Assembly: GCF_001591565.1 (NCBI RefSeq)
Contig: NZ_BCVD01000011.1
Coordinates: 1-46,072 of the forward strand
Direction of reading: 5' to 3'
Source of the DNA: Priestia flexa NBRC 15715
GTDB lineage: Bacteria > Bacillota > Bacilli > Bacillales > Bacillaceae_H
Length of the DNA stretch: 46,072 nucleotides
This document shows positions 15,078 through 22,523 of the stretch, in pieces. Each line of letters opens with the position of its first letter. Position 1 is the first letter of the stretch. Position numbers and translations under genes: made by a program. The notes under the pieces are model-generated. The model ran no database searches. It was not told where the DNA came from and saw only the letters and a program-made list of their open reading frames with translations.

Positions 15078-17012
15078 TCAAGTCAGCCTTTTCATGAATC
15101 GATAGAGAATCAAACTGCGCATGAGCACTCTGAAATCATGATGGAATACATGTTCAGGCCGCGGGTTATCTCTTAGATTTTCTATAGCGGATTTAATCAC
15201 GGTCATATCTACGTATCCTGACATGAAGTCTGCTTTCGTCACTAATTCCATTTCATTCATAAAGAGACTCCAATCCGACGTCATCCGCTGAATTCCGTCT
15301 GCTCCTTGTAGACCTCTTGTCCTTTGATTTAGCCTGATATCATCTGGAAGAAAGCCTTTGGTTGCTCTTCTAATAAGCGACCGGTCTTGACCATTTTGGA
15401 CAAACTGATTTTCTGGTATGGATAAGCAAAACCGAACAACTCTTAAGTCATTTGTGGGATCACGGTCCCACAGAGAGTGATGTAAAGATAGCTTAGTCGT
15501 ATACGTTCCGTTTATGCTCCAGTAGTACGGCTCTGCAAATTGAATTCTTTTAATTTCATATGCGCTTTTATCCAACAGTCCGCTTGTATTTACTCCGTGC
15601 TGTTCCAGCTTGTCGTATACGCGAAACTTCTGCGCAAAGTCTGGGTTAATAAACGGCGTAAAAGGTGGTGGACTCTTCTTTGAAAGCAGCGAATGCACTT
15701 TCGGGAATGCCTTCTTTGCTACAACAGGGAAAACGCGCGATTTTTTGACGCCTAACTGTCGACTGTACAAATGGACTTCACGCAGAAAGCTACCTAGGTT
15801 GGCACGCTTTAACAGCTTTGCTTGATAGTCGAGAGCCGGCCCCCACGATACCGTCCAATTTCCTCTTTGACCATTTAGCAAGACGCCCATTCCTTGCTTG
15901 GCAGCTTGCTCATAAATTCCTTTTAGCCAAAAGCTATTTTCATAGAATTTGTACGGCGTCTCTACTATATCGAGCCATTCATCAATCTCAGAAAACGGAC
16001 TTTTTTCTTCAAAGTTGAAGTAGTTATCTTCTATGTTCCCTACGTACTGAACCGTCGATTGAATAAGAGGTTTTTCATTGGCTACTCTGCTTTTAGGTGA
16101 CCAATCCTGAAAGCCATCTATCGGCACGTAGCTAAACGTATGTAATTTTTTATTTTCTTTAGAAAGAGTTCGGGAAGCAAAGCTTGCTACTGAACCCGAA
16201 TCTAACCCTCCGCTCAAATGAGCGCCAACTTTTTTTCGCGTTCGCAGTTTGGAATTCACGGCTTGTTGAAACACTTCGTAAAAAGCTTCTTCATACTCTT
16301 CATTCGACTTTAAACCCAATGGCTCTTGCCTACTGAGCGTGCAGTACCTCTTAAGCTGAAACGTATTACCACGCACCGTAATGGAATGAGACGGAGGCAC
16401 TTGCTGAATGGCTTTGTAAACCGTTGACGATGCATCCGTCGATTCAAACGTAATGGGGATGGCTAAAAACTCGGCAAGCCATTCTTCATTTATCTCTTTT
16501 TTTACATATGGTAGAGAAAATAGCGGATTCATGGCTGTGCAAAATGAGAATCTTCTGTCATCTTTATAGAAATAAAGAGTTCGGTTACCAGAAAAATCTC
16601 TGGCAGCAAACATCTTCTGCTTTCGCTCATCCCAAATGACAAAAGCGAAATCACCGACTAGAAATTTTGGCGCTTCTTCTTCCCACTTCTCATACGCCAG
16701 TAAAATTAATTCACTATCCGTTATCGCACTCTCTGTATCATGAATATGTAGCTTGCGAAACAGCTCTTCGCGATTATCAATAATCGCATCTGCCGTAATG
16801 GCGATCTGCTTTTCATAGTCATAATAAGGCAGCTGTTCACCCACGGAATCCGGTGTAATCCATTGTGTATGACTGATGAGCGCCACCTTGTCTTTTTTCC
16901 ATGATCTTGTGTTATCTGCCTGATATTGTGATAAGCACTCCAGGAGACTCATCATATTCTCTTGGGATATCGGATCATCGTTCCTATGATAAATTCCAGC
17001 TATGGCACTCAT
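15078..17012 (-). CDS. Lasso-peptide cyclase (asparagine synthetase B-like, LasC)
   Basis: A 644-residue homologue of asparagine synthetase B that activates the ring Asp side chain with ATP and forms the macrolactam with Ala1 of the core. The N-terminal glutaminase-like domain begins MSAIAGIYHR with Ser at position 2, not the catalytic Cys of true AsnB, so it cannot use glutamine. The ATP-pyrophosphatase motif SGGLDS is at about residues 267-272. The frame is open from a GTG at 17027, but ATG at 17012 has AGAGGAG at ideal spacing and gives the family N-terminus, so it is preferred. It is the first gene of the cluster, just downstream of the two operator dyads. Confidence 0.9.
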   Translation of the reverse strand: MSAIAGIYHRNDDPISQENMMSLLECLSQYQADNTRSWKKDKVALISHTQWITPDSVGEQLPYYDYEKQIAITADAIIDNREELFRKLHIHDTESAITDSELILLAYEKWEEEAPKFLVGDFAFVIWDERKQKMFAARDFSGNRTLYFYKDDRRFSFCTAMNPLFSLPYVKKEINEEWLAEFLAIPITFESTDASSTVYKAIQQVPPSHSITVRGNTFQLKRYCTLSRQEPLGLKSNEEYEEAFYEVFQQAVNSKLRTRKKVGAHLSGGLDSGSVASFASRTLSKENKKLHTFSYVPIDGFQDWSPKSRVANEKPLIQSTVQYVGNIEDNYFNFEEKSPFSEIDEWLDIVETPYKFYENSFWLKGIYEQAAKQGMGVLLNGQRGNWTVSWGPALDYQAKLLKRANLGSFLREVHLYSRQLGVKKSRVFPVVAKKAFPKVHSLLSKKSPPPFTPFINPDFAQKFRVYDKLEQHGVNTSGLLDKSAYEIKRIQFAEPYYWSINGTYTTKLSLHHSLWDRDPTNDLRVVRFCLSIPENQFVQNGQDRSLIRRATKGFLPDDIRLNQRTRGLQGADGIQRMTSDWSLFMNEMELVTKADFMSGYVDMTVIKSAIENLRDNPRPEHVFHHDFRVLMRSLILYRFMKRLT

Positions 17013-17046
17013 TCTTTCTCCTCTCACGACATAAGATATAGGTCTT

Positions 17047-17062
17047 GTTCTTAATTGAGAAC
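17047..17062 (-). promoter_or_regulatory. SinR-type operator dyad 1 (GTTCT-N6-AGAAC)
   Basis: GTTCTTAATTGAGAAC, a perfect 5-6-5 dyad, lies 35 bases upstream of the cyclase start. The SinR operator recalled from B. subtilis eps/tapA control has the same form (GTTCT-CTAAAG-AGAAC). It is probably bound by the cluster-encoded SinR-like protein or the host SinR. Confidence 0.7.
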
Positions 17063-17088
17063 TTATATTTACATTTAACCGCTTCTTT

Positions 17089-17104
17089 GTTCTTAATTAA
17101 GTAC
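17089..17104 (-). promoter_or_regulatory. SinR-type operator dyad 2 (GTTCT-N6-AGTAC)
   Basis: This is the same dyad with one mismatch, centred 42 bases (four helical turns) from dyad 1. A candidate minus-strand promoter -10, TATTAT, lies immediately upstream of it (about 17106-17111), with a TAGTCA -35 candidate 18 bases further. A bound repressor would therefore sit over the transcription start. Confidence 0.6.
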
Positions 17105-17296
17105 ATAATAGCAAATTTATTCCTATTATGACTAGTCGTAAATTAGTTTTTCTGAATTAATGGCAAAAAACAAGACTTTTATACTAAACAATATTAATCA
17201 AAAAAAGAAAAAAACATAAGTATTTATTACCTATTTAGATGTGCAGGAGAGTAAAGGATGCGATGAAAGTTACGGTCTGAAAAAATAGCAAGAAAC

Positions 17297-17333
17297 GTAA
17301 AAGCATTGGTCATAATTCGACCAATGCTTTTAC
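17297..17333 (-). terminator. Terminator after the second degenerate PHP gene
   Basis: A perfect 15-bp stem GTAAAAGCATTGGTC/GACCAATGCTTTTAC with a 7-base loop separates the PHP-like gene (ending at 17411) from the lasso cluster promoter. The T tract is short (CTTTTACG) on either strand, so termination may rely on the very stable stem. Confidence 0.65.
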
Positions 17334-17338
17334 GGTCA

Positions 17339-17354
17339 GTTCTCTATTAAGAAC
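17339..17354 (-). promoter_or_regulatory. SinR-type operator dyad 3 (perfect GTTCT-N6-AGAAC)
   Basis: GTTCTCTATTAAGAAC lies about 235 bases upstream of dyad 2, between the PHP-like gene and its terminator. A further half-site (AGAAC) occurs at 17413-17417. Its distance from the promoter would suit DNA looping or an upstream auxiliary site. Confidence 0.55.
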
Positions 17355-17410
17355 ACACGAAGCCAAGTAGTCCCATATAACAAACCAGTTTGGGTATATA
17401 CCTCACTCTT

Positions 17411-18175
17411 TTAGAACACACCTAGAAATTTCTGTGTTTTCATTCGCTGAGGTCGTTCGCGATAGACCACATCTCCATTTGCAATGGCTTCTGCGTTCTC
17501 TCTAAGCATAAACTCTTTTGCGTTTCCAAATTCTTTTTTTACAACTTCGTATGCACCTTGAAGTGAACTTTTCTCGTAGCTTTTAACATCTGCTCCCGTT
17601 GCCACTAAGTGAACACAGCCATGCTCTAAAAATTGAAGTGCAGCTTTCTTCGCTTTGCGTCCATTTTTTCCAGTTAGGCTTTGAGCGGACACTTGTACAA
17701 TCGCACCATTTTTCACCAGCTGATAAAGCTTTTGTGGATACTTTAAAATGAACTGAGAGCACTCGGGCTCGCTGATTACCGGCACAAGCTCTTTTAACTG
17801 CAGCTCGTAGGCAATGGTTTCAAAGTCTTCTCCACCCTTATCAAAAGGCATATGAACAAAGAGATATTTCCCTTTGTCACTTAGCGTCAAATATTCTTGA
17901 GAACTGGAGCGTAAAAGATGTGCTGCTGCTAAAATGCGTTGACCAGGAAGAATCGTAAGAGATAAATAGGATGATTGTAGCTTTCTATTTGCTTCTTCTA
18001 CAGATGTAAGAATGTGGTTCTTATGCGTCCCCTGCATACTACCGTTATAGTACGGAGTTGCTATGACGGTCTTTACGCCTTGATCTACTAATTTTTGCGC
18101 CATTTGTAAAAACTCACGCTCATCTTTTGGCCCGCTGCCAAATTGAGGTAGAATGTTTGTATAAACGTCTATCAT
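17411..18175 (-). CDS. Second degenerate YwqE/CpsB-like PHP-fold protein
   Basis: A 254-residue paralogue of the protein at 6562-7329 and of the intact YwqE-like phosphatase at 33534-34301. The ligand pattern is lost: HxH is Tyr5-Thr-Asn7, the Asp13-Asp14 pair is Gly-Ser, ATPHH is ATPYY, LPGQE is LPGQR, HPER is EPEC (136-139) and DSHD is GADV (194-197). The ATP, LPGQ, KYLF, NAEA and KFLGVF scaffold stretches remain. It shares GPKD near residue 16 and a Tyr-Ser-Leu-Ala-Tyr pattern after residue 200 with the other degenerate copy, so the two are sisters. Start: AAGGAG seven bases before the ATG. Function unknown. Confidence 0.78.
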   Translation of the reverse strand: MIDVYTNILPQFGSGPKDEREFLQMAQKLVDQGVKTVIATPYYNGSMQGTHKNHILTSVEEANRKLQSSYLSLTILPGQRILAAAHLLRSSSQEYLTLSDKGKYLFVHMPFDKGGEDFETIAYELQLKELVPVISEPECSQFILKYPQKLYQLVKNGAIVQVSAQSLTGKNGRKAKKAALQFLEHGCVHLVATGADVKSYEKSSLQGAYEVVKKEFGNAKEFMLRENAEAIANGDVVYRERPQRMKTQKFLGVF

Positions 18176-18375
18176 ATGTCTACTCCTTACTAATGCATTA
18201 TCTATATTATTATAATCTACTTAATAGGTATTTTCACACATAGTATCCGACACGCATCGACATATGTGGTTTTTTGGTAGCGGAAAAGATGGATTACTAC
18301 TCGAAATGTATCAAAAAAGACTTGAAAGGTCTTAATTTTTTTCATATACCTGCCGATATAATTAGATTACAAAGT

Positions 18376-18405
18376 AAAAAAGCGTTCACAATGAACGCTT
18401 TTTTT
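18376..18405 (-). terminator. Terminator of the SGNH-like gene
   Basis: GCGTTCA/TGAACGC with a 3-base loop is flanked by A6 and T7 runs. The hairpin begins within the stop codon of the gene ending at 18404. Confidence 0.85.
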
Positions 18406-19165
18406 ACTCTGCTGCCCAATATTCAATTACCGCTTCCGCCCAAGCTTTGTTCCCTTTTTCATTTGGAGCATTTTTGTCTTCGGTTAAGTACGTTAATAAC
18501 TCTTCTGAACTCGCTTTTGGCCACTTTTCCCAATGATTGATATACTCATAGCCATGTTCATCTGCAAAAGCTTGCAGCTGCTCTGCTTCTTTCGGGTAGT
18601 TAATGGCATTATAGATTGGATGAGAAGGTTGAATAATTGTAACTACGCCGTCTACTTGTTCTTCTACATGTTTCATAATAATAGACAAGTTATCTAGCGT
18701 ATTTGTAATGCCAACTACTCCATTATCGTTGGCTAGAAAAGGTTCAAAGATTAGCACATCCGGCTGTGCTGCAATAATCTTTTTGTATGATTGATTCTTC
18801 ACAAACTGTAACGTGGTCGATTGATCATATTCCTGTACTTCTACCGTCACTAAATCTGATCCATATGTATTCGTTAATTCTTCTTCTACTATAGCAGGCC
18901 AAGCATCACTTTCTTTTGATGTATCTTGAGAACCAGCAATAACAATTTTCAAAGGTTCTCCTGTTTCTTCAGCATTTTGCATCTTTGTTACAATCGCTTC
19001 TGGTAAATTTTTTACGTTCCACTCTTTTGCTTCGCTATTTTGAACGGCTACTCTCGTTGGAGAGGCTACGCCCTGTGCGGCAACTTTCTCATTCCAGTAC
19101 ATTTTTCCTACAACAAGAGAAATAACTAAAATAAGAAACGCAATGATGTTAACTGCAATTTTCAT
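18404..19165 (-). CDS. Membrane-anchored SGNH/GDSL-like hydrolase
   Basis: A 253-residue protein with an N-terminal hydrophobic anchor (IIAFLILVISLVVGKMYW, residues 5-23) and an extracytoplasmic domain resembling SGNH hydrolases. IVIAGSQDTSKESDAWP (about residues 74-90) holds the block I serine, LANDNGV lies near the block III position, and a DEHGYEYINHW segment lies near block V. The canonical GDSL is degenerate (GSQD) and a clear catalytic Asp-x-x-His is not obvious, so activity is uncertain. Such proteins often deacetylate surface polysaccharide or wall polymers, which fits the adjacent LCP ligase and polysaccharide locus. It is transcribed away from the LCP gene. Confidence 0.65.
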   Translation of the reverse strand: MKIAVNIIAFLILVISLVVGKMYWNEKVAAQGVASPTRVAVQNSEAKEWNVKNLPEAIVTKMQNAEETGEPLKIVIAGSQDTSKESDAWPAIVEEELTNTYGSDLVTVEVQEYDQSTTLQFVKNQSYKKIIAAQPDVLIFEPFLANDNGVVGITNTLDNLSIIMKHVEEQVDGVVTIIQPSHPIYNAINYPKEAEQLQAFADEHGYEYINHWEKWPKASSEELLTYLTEDKNAPNEKGNKAWAEAVIEYWAAE

Positions 19166-19274
19166 TTTCTATCTCCTTTACTAGTGGCTTTCCTTTTTTC
19201 TGTTATTATAATATAATTTGAGAGTAATTGAATAAAAATGAGTAAATTTGTCATTTTTTTAATCTTTTTGTCTC

Positions 19275-19288
19275 AATTCTTAAGAATT
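19275..19288. repeat. 14-bp perfect palindrome upstream of the LCP gene
   Basis: AATTCTTAAGAATT is centred about 58 bases upstream of the LCP start, in a divergent promoter region. It may be an operator; no ligand can be assigned. Confidence 0.3.
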
Positions 19289-19339
19289 AAAGTAAACTTA
19301 TGTATTTATCATCAAATTTATAAAGAAAGAGAGATTGAT

Positions 19340-20278
19340 ATGGAAGAACAGCGTAGAAAAAGAAAGAAGAAGAAAAAAACAGGATTTAAAATTGTTTTAA
19401 GCATTTTACTAGTTTTAATTATTGGTATCGGTACCTATTTAGGAGTGCTGTATAGCTCTGTTCAAAGTACGTTTAACCAAACGCATGATCCTTTAACACG
19501 AGACGTATCTGAAAAACGCTCAAACAAAGTGAACTTCGGCAATCAAGATCCCATTTCAATTTTACTATTAGGTGTAGATGCGCGCGGCAATGATCGTGGA
19601 CGCTCTGATAGCCTTATCTTAATGACCGTAAACCCTAAAGATCAATCAATGAAAATGGTAAGTATTCCTCGTGATACCCGTACTGAAATCATCGGTAAAG
19701 GCACACAGGACAAAATTAACCATGCGTATGCATTTGGCGGCGTAGATATGACTGTGAAAACAGTTGAAAACTTCCTAGACGTACCTGTTGATTATTATGT
19801 ACAAGTCAACATGGAAAGCTTTAAAGACATTGTAGACGCGGTTGGTGGAGTTACGGTGAATAACTCCCTTGCGTTTAACTATGATGGCTATAACTTCTCA
19901 AAAGGACAAATTTCGTTAAATGGCGAAGAGGCATTAGCTTACTCTCGCATGCGTAAGAAAGATCCACGTGGTGACTTTGGTCGCCAAGAGCGCCAGCGCC
20001 AGATTATTCAAGCCGTTATTAACGAAGGTGCTAGCGTTAAATCTTTAACGAATTACGGTACAATTTTAGATGCAATTGGTGAAAACGTGAAAACAAACTT
20101 AACGTTTGATGATATGAAAGAGATTCAGGCTAACTATCGCGATGCACGCCATACGTTAGATCAACTTGAAGTTGAGGGCAGCGGTGGCAAAGTGAACGGT
20201 GTCTATTACTACAACGTATCAGAAGAAAATCGACAACAGCTATCATCTGCTTTAAGAGAACATTTAAATCTAAACTAA
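19340..20278 (+). CDS. LytR-CpsA-Psr (LCP) family cell-wall polymer ligase
   Basis: A 312-residue LCP enzyme that would transfer lipid-linked teichoic acid or polysaccharide onto peptidoglycan outside the cell. The short cytoplasmic tail is very basic (RRKRKKKKKTG), followed by one membrane helix (IVLSILLVLIIGIGTYLGVLY). The LCP domain has its diagnostic motifs ILLLGVDARGNDRGRSDSL, SIPRDTRTEI and YSRMRKKDPRGDFGRQERQR, with the Arg/Asp residues that hold the polyprenyl pyrophosphate. The frame is open from 19238, but the ATG at 19340 behind AAAGAAAGAG gives the typical N-terminus. It is close to TagU/TagV-type proteins. It is probably the ligase for the polymer made by the locus to the right. 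Confidence 0.88.
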   Translation: MEEQRRKRKKKKKTGFKIVLSILLVLIIGIGTYLGVLYSSVQSTFNQTHDPLTRDVSEKRSNKVNFGNQDPISILLLGVDARGNDRGRSDSLILMTVNPKDQSMKMVSIPRDTRTEIIGKGTQDKINHAYAFGGVDMTVKTVENFLDVPVDYYVQVNMESFKDIVDAVGGVTVNNSLAFNYDGYNFSKGQISLNGEEALAYSRMRKKDPRGDFGRQERQRQIIQAVINEGASVKSLTNYGTILDAIGENVKTNLTFDDMKEIQANYRDARHTLDQLEVEGSGGKVNGVYYYNVSEENRQQLSSALREHLNLN

Positions 20279-20282
20279 AAAA

Positions 20283-20312
20283 AGAAGGCTCTCTAAATAT
20301 AGAGGGCCTTCT
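20283..20312. terminator. Shared terminator between convergent LCP and lipoprotein genes
   Basis: AGAAGGCTCTCTA/TAGAGGGCCTTCT forms a 13-bp stem with one wobble pair and a 4-base loop. A7 lies on the left and T6 on the right, so it serves both the plus-strand LCP gene and the minus-strand lipoprotein gene. Confidence 0.82.
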
Positions 20313-20318
20313 ACTTTT

Positions 20319-20696
20319 TTACTCTGCTACAGTTACGCTAACTGCGTCCGTACTTTTTGTCGACTTATTATCTCCAGATTTTACGAAAACACGAACTGCA
20401 TACTTGCCTGACTTTTCTAATGGATACTTAAATGAACTATCCGTTGAATAAGAAGTTTTCTTGATAACTTTACCATCTTTATGAACATAATATGCATACT
20501 TTAAGTTATCTCCAGTTGCTTTAACTTCTACTTCTAATCTTTTATTCCCAAAATTATTAATAGATGCTTCTTCAATTTTAACTTGGTTATTCTGCTCCAC
20601 TTGTTTATCTGCTGAAGCTTTATCATTAGAGTCATTGCTACAACCACTGAATAATAATAAACCCGCCACTACAGGAACTAACAATTTTGCTTTCAT
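20319..20696 (-). CDS. Small secreted lipoprotein
   Basis: A 125-residue protein with a lipoprotein signal (MKAKLLVPVVAGLLLFSGC; lipobox LFSGC, lipidated Cys at about 19), a Ser/Asp/Lys-rich linker, then a beta-rich domain (LKYAYYVHKDGKVIKKTSYS, GKYAVRVFVKSGD). The domain resembles the Y-Y-Y or Ig-like repeat found in Bacillus surface proteins. The frame could start at GTG 20705, but ATG at 20696 follows TTGAGGTG at normal spacing. It is attached to the outer face of the membrane beside the TagGH exporter genes. A role in wall-polymer handling is possible; function not known. Confidence 0.75.
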   Translation of the reverse strand: MKAKLLVPVVAGLLLFSGCSNDSNDKASADKQVEQNNQVKIEEASINNFGNKRLEVEVKATGDNLKYAYYVHKDGKVIKKTSYSTDSSFKYPLEKSGKYAVRVFVKSGDNKSTKSTDAVSVTVAE

Positions 20697-20733
20697 TTTA
20701 TTCACCTCAATAATAGATTATTGGCTATGCCTT

Positions 20734-21702
20734 TTAAAAGAAAAGTAATGCACCTAGTAAAACGGTAAAAAGAGATAAGAATAGTAACTGTAAATTCAAC
20801 ATCACTTTTTTCCGTTTATCTATCTTGTTTTTTTGATAACGCTTTACACGTTCATCAATAGGATATAGTGGCCCATTATAGGCAACCTTATAGCTATCAT
20901 CCGTCTCAATTTCAACTTTCGCCTGCTTTTGGAGCATATCTTGCTTATATTTTTTCTTTTGCTCTTCACTTAACTTATTGAACCAGTCGATAAATTTTTT
21001 GTATCTCGCTATTACTCTCCTAGCCTCTCCAAATTGTCGAACTTCACCAAAATGAATCCACATCACCTTATCACAAATAGTTCTAATTTGAGATAGAGAG
21101 TGGCTAATAAAGAAGATGGTTTTCCCCTCTTCCTTAAATTCATTAATCTTGGTTACACATTTATCATAAAAAGTTTGATCTCCTACTGATAACGCTTCGT
21201 CCACAATTAGAATATCAGGATTTGTGTGAACAGAAATTGCAAATCCTAACCTAGATTTCATACCACTTGAATAATTTTTAACAGGCTGATTCATAAATTT
21301 ACCTATGTCAGCAAATTCAATAATATCTGGCGTAATTCTTTTTATTTCATCTTTTGTTAATCCATGCATTAAGCACTTTAGTTCAATATTTTCTAACCCT
21401 GACAAGTTGCTATTTAAACCTGCTGATATAGCAATTAAGGACGTCTCACCATTAACGGTCATCTGACCAGATGTAGGCGGAACAACTTGTGACAGTAGGT
21501 TTGATAGAGTAGATTTGCCTGACCCATTAATACCTACAATCCCAATTGTTTCACCTTCGTACACTGAAAATGAAACATTCCTTAGAGCATAAAAGCCTTC
21601 ACTTTTCTTTTTAGGAAATAGTATTTCCTTTAATTTATCTGATTTTTTAGCATAGAGTACATACTTCTTGCTAATATTTTCAAATTTAATCTTTAGCTTC
21701 AT
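20734..21702 (-). CDS. tagH: Polysaccharide/teichoic-acid ABC exporter ATPase (TagH-like)
   Basis: A 322-residue ATPase of the polysaccharide-export family. The nucleotide-binding domain occupies residues 1-245 with Walker [10 protein letters not shown], signature YSSGMKSRL, Walker [13 protein letters not shown] and the switch region ISHSL. A basic linker follows, then a single C-terminal membrane helix ([19 protein letters not shown]) that ends the protein. B. subtilis TagH is about 200 residues longer, with an extracytoplasmic repeat domain after this helix, so this is a short form. It pairs with the TagG-like permease encoded 17 bases upstream and would power export of undecaprenyl-linked polymer. 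Confidence 0.88.
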   Translation of the reverse strand: MKLKIKFENISKKYVLYAKKSDKLKEILFPKKKSEGFYALRNVSFSVYEGETIGIVGINGSGKSTLSNLLSQVVPPTSGQMTVNGETSLIAISAGLNSNLSGLENIELKCLMHGLTKDEIKRITPDIIEFADIGKFMNQPVKNYSSGMKSRLGFAISVHTNPDILIVDEALSVGDQTFYDKCVTKINEFKEEGKTIFFISHSLSQIRTICDKVMWIHFGEVRQFGEARRVIARYKKFIDWFNKLSEEQKKKYKQDMLQKQAKVEIETDDSYKVAYNGPLYPIDERVKRYQKNKIDKRKKVMLNLQLLFLSLFTVLLGALLFF

Positions 21703-21719
21703 CGATTTAAGCTCCTAGA

Positions 21720-22523
21720 TTATAAGTAATCAATAAATTTATTTCTAAATTTTATGTGTAATATTGATCCTACTAATAATATTAATAAAGTAACAACCCA
21801 AAAATATAGTGTATATATCCAATCTTCATAAAACCATCCGGACCCTAAGATAGAATATCTAAAACCTTCTATGATGTAATAAATTGGGTTTAATTCTAAT
21901 ATTGTTTTAAAAATATGAGGTAATCGTGATGGATCCCATAGAATCGGTAATAAGTAGACCATCATTCGCATAATTGATTGTAACGCTTGTTGAAAGTCCC
22001 TTACAATCGTTGCAATTGTTGAACCCAAGAGAGTAAAAGCAAACAAGAATACAAAAAGTGCTACTAAGTAATAAGGAAGCTGCAATAAGTGCCACCCAGG
22101 GTTAACCCCATAGATCATTAAAATTCCAGCTAAAATCAGTAACATAATAAAAAATTGAAAGCTATTACTAATGATTGTAACAGTTGGAAGCACACTAACT
22201 GGAAACTTCATTTTGGATACAAGACTTACTCTTGCATAGACACTGTTACATCCTTGGATAATGGCTGGACTAATAAAAAACCAAGGGATAAGTCCAATAA
22301 GTAGCCATACAAAGAATGGTACACCATTAATTGGCTGTCCACCTCGAATACCAAGCCCAAATACTAACCAATAAAGAAGAACCTGCGCAGCAGGACTTAA
22401 AACCTGCCACACAGCTCCTAGGTAATGCAATTGATATTTGCCTTTGACATCATAAAGAGCCAAGCGAATAATTAAATGAAAGTTTGAGGATTGTTCTTTC
22501 AAAATCCTCCCAATTAAGTTCAT
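21720..22523 (-). CDS. tagG: Polysaccharide/teichoic-acid ABC exporter permease (TagG-like)
   Basis: A 267-residue ABC-2 type membrane protein with six predicted helices. The N-terminus carries the cytoplasmic gating helix, and LHYLGAVWQVLSPAAQVLLYWLVFGLG and MVYLLPILWDP are typical of TagG/RfbA permeases. It forms a channel with the downstream TagH-like ATPase. The start ATG overlaps the stop of the UDP-ManNAc dehydrogenase gene (4-base overlap), linking export to precursor synthesis in the same operon. Confidence 0.9.
   Translation of the reverse strand: MNLIGRILKEQSSNFHLIIRLALYDVKGKYQLHYLGAVWQVLSPAAQVLLYWLVFGLGIRGGQPINGVPFFVWLLIGLIPWFFISPAIIQGCNSVYARVSLVSKMKFPVSVLPTVTIISNSFQFFIMLLILAGILMIYGVNPGWHLLQLPYYLVALFVFLFAFTLLGSTIATIVRDFQQALQSIMRMMVYLLPILWDPSRLPHIFKTILELNPIYYIIEGFRYSILGSGWFYEDWIYTLYFWVVTLLILLVGSILHIKFRNKFIDYL

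Noticed and set aside
17047-17104. The pair of GTTCTTAATT-type repeats as an insertion-sequence end or attachment site
   Set aside because: No transposase or integrase gene is nearby, no target duplication is visible, and the dyads fit a SinR-type operator better.
17105-17260. Possible SinI-like antirepressor gene near the lasso promoter
   Set aside because: I looked for a short gene on both strands and found only frames of under ten codons with starts, so none can be supported.
18274-18540. 88-codon open frame on the plus strand
   Set aside because: It runs through the terminator of the SGNH-like gene and antisense into it; no ribosome site.
19238-19339. N-terminal extension of the LCP protein (start at 19238)
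   Set aside because: It lacks a ribosome site, adds an odd hydrophobic stretch before the normal basic tail, and ATG 19340 has a better context.
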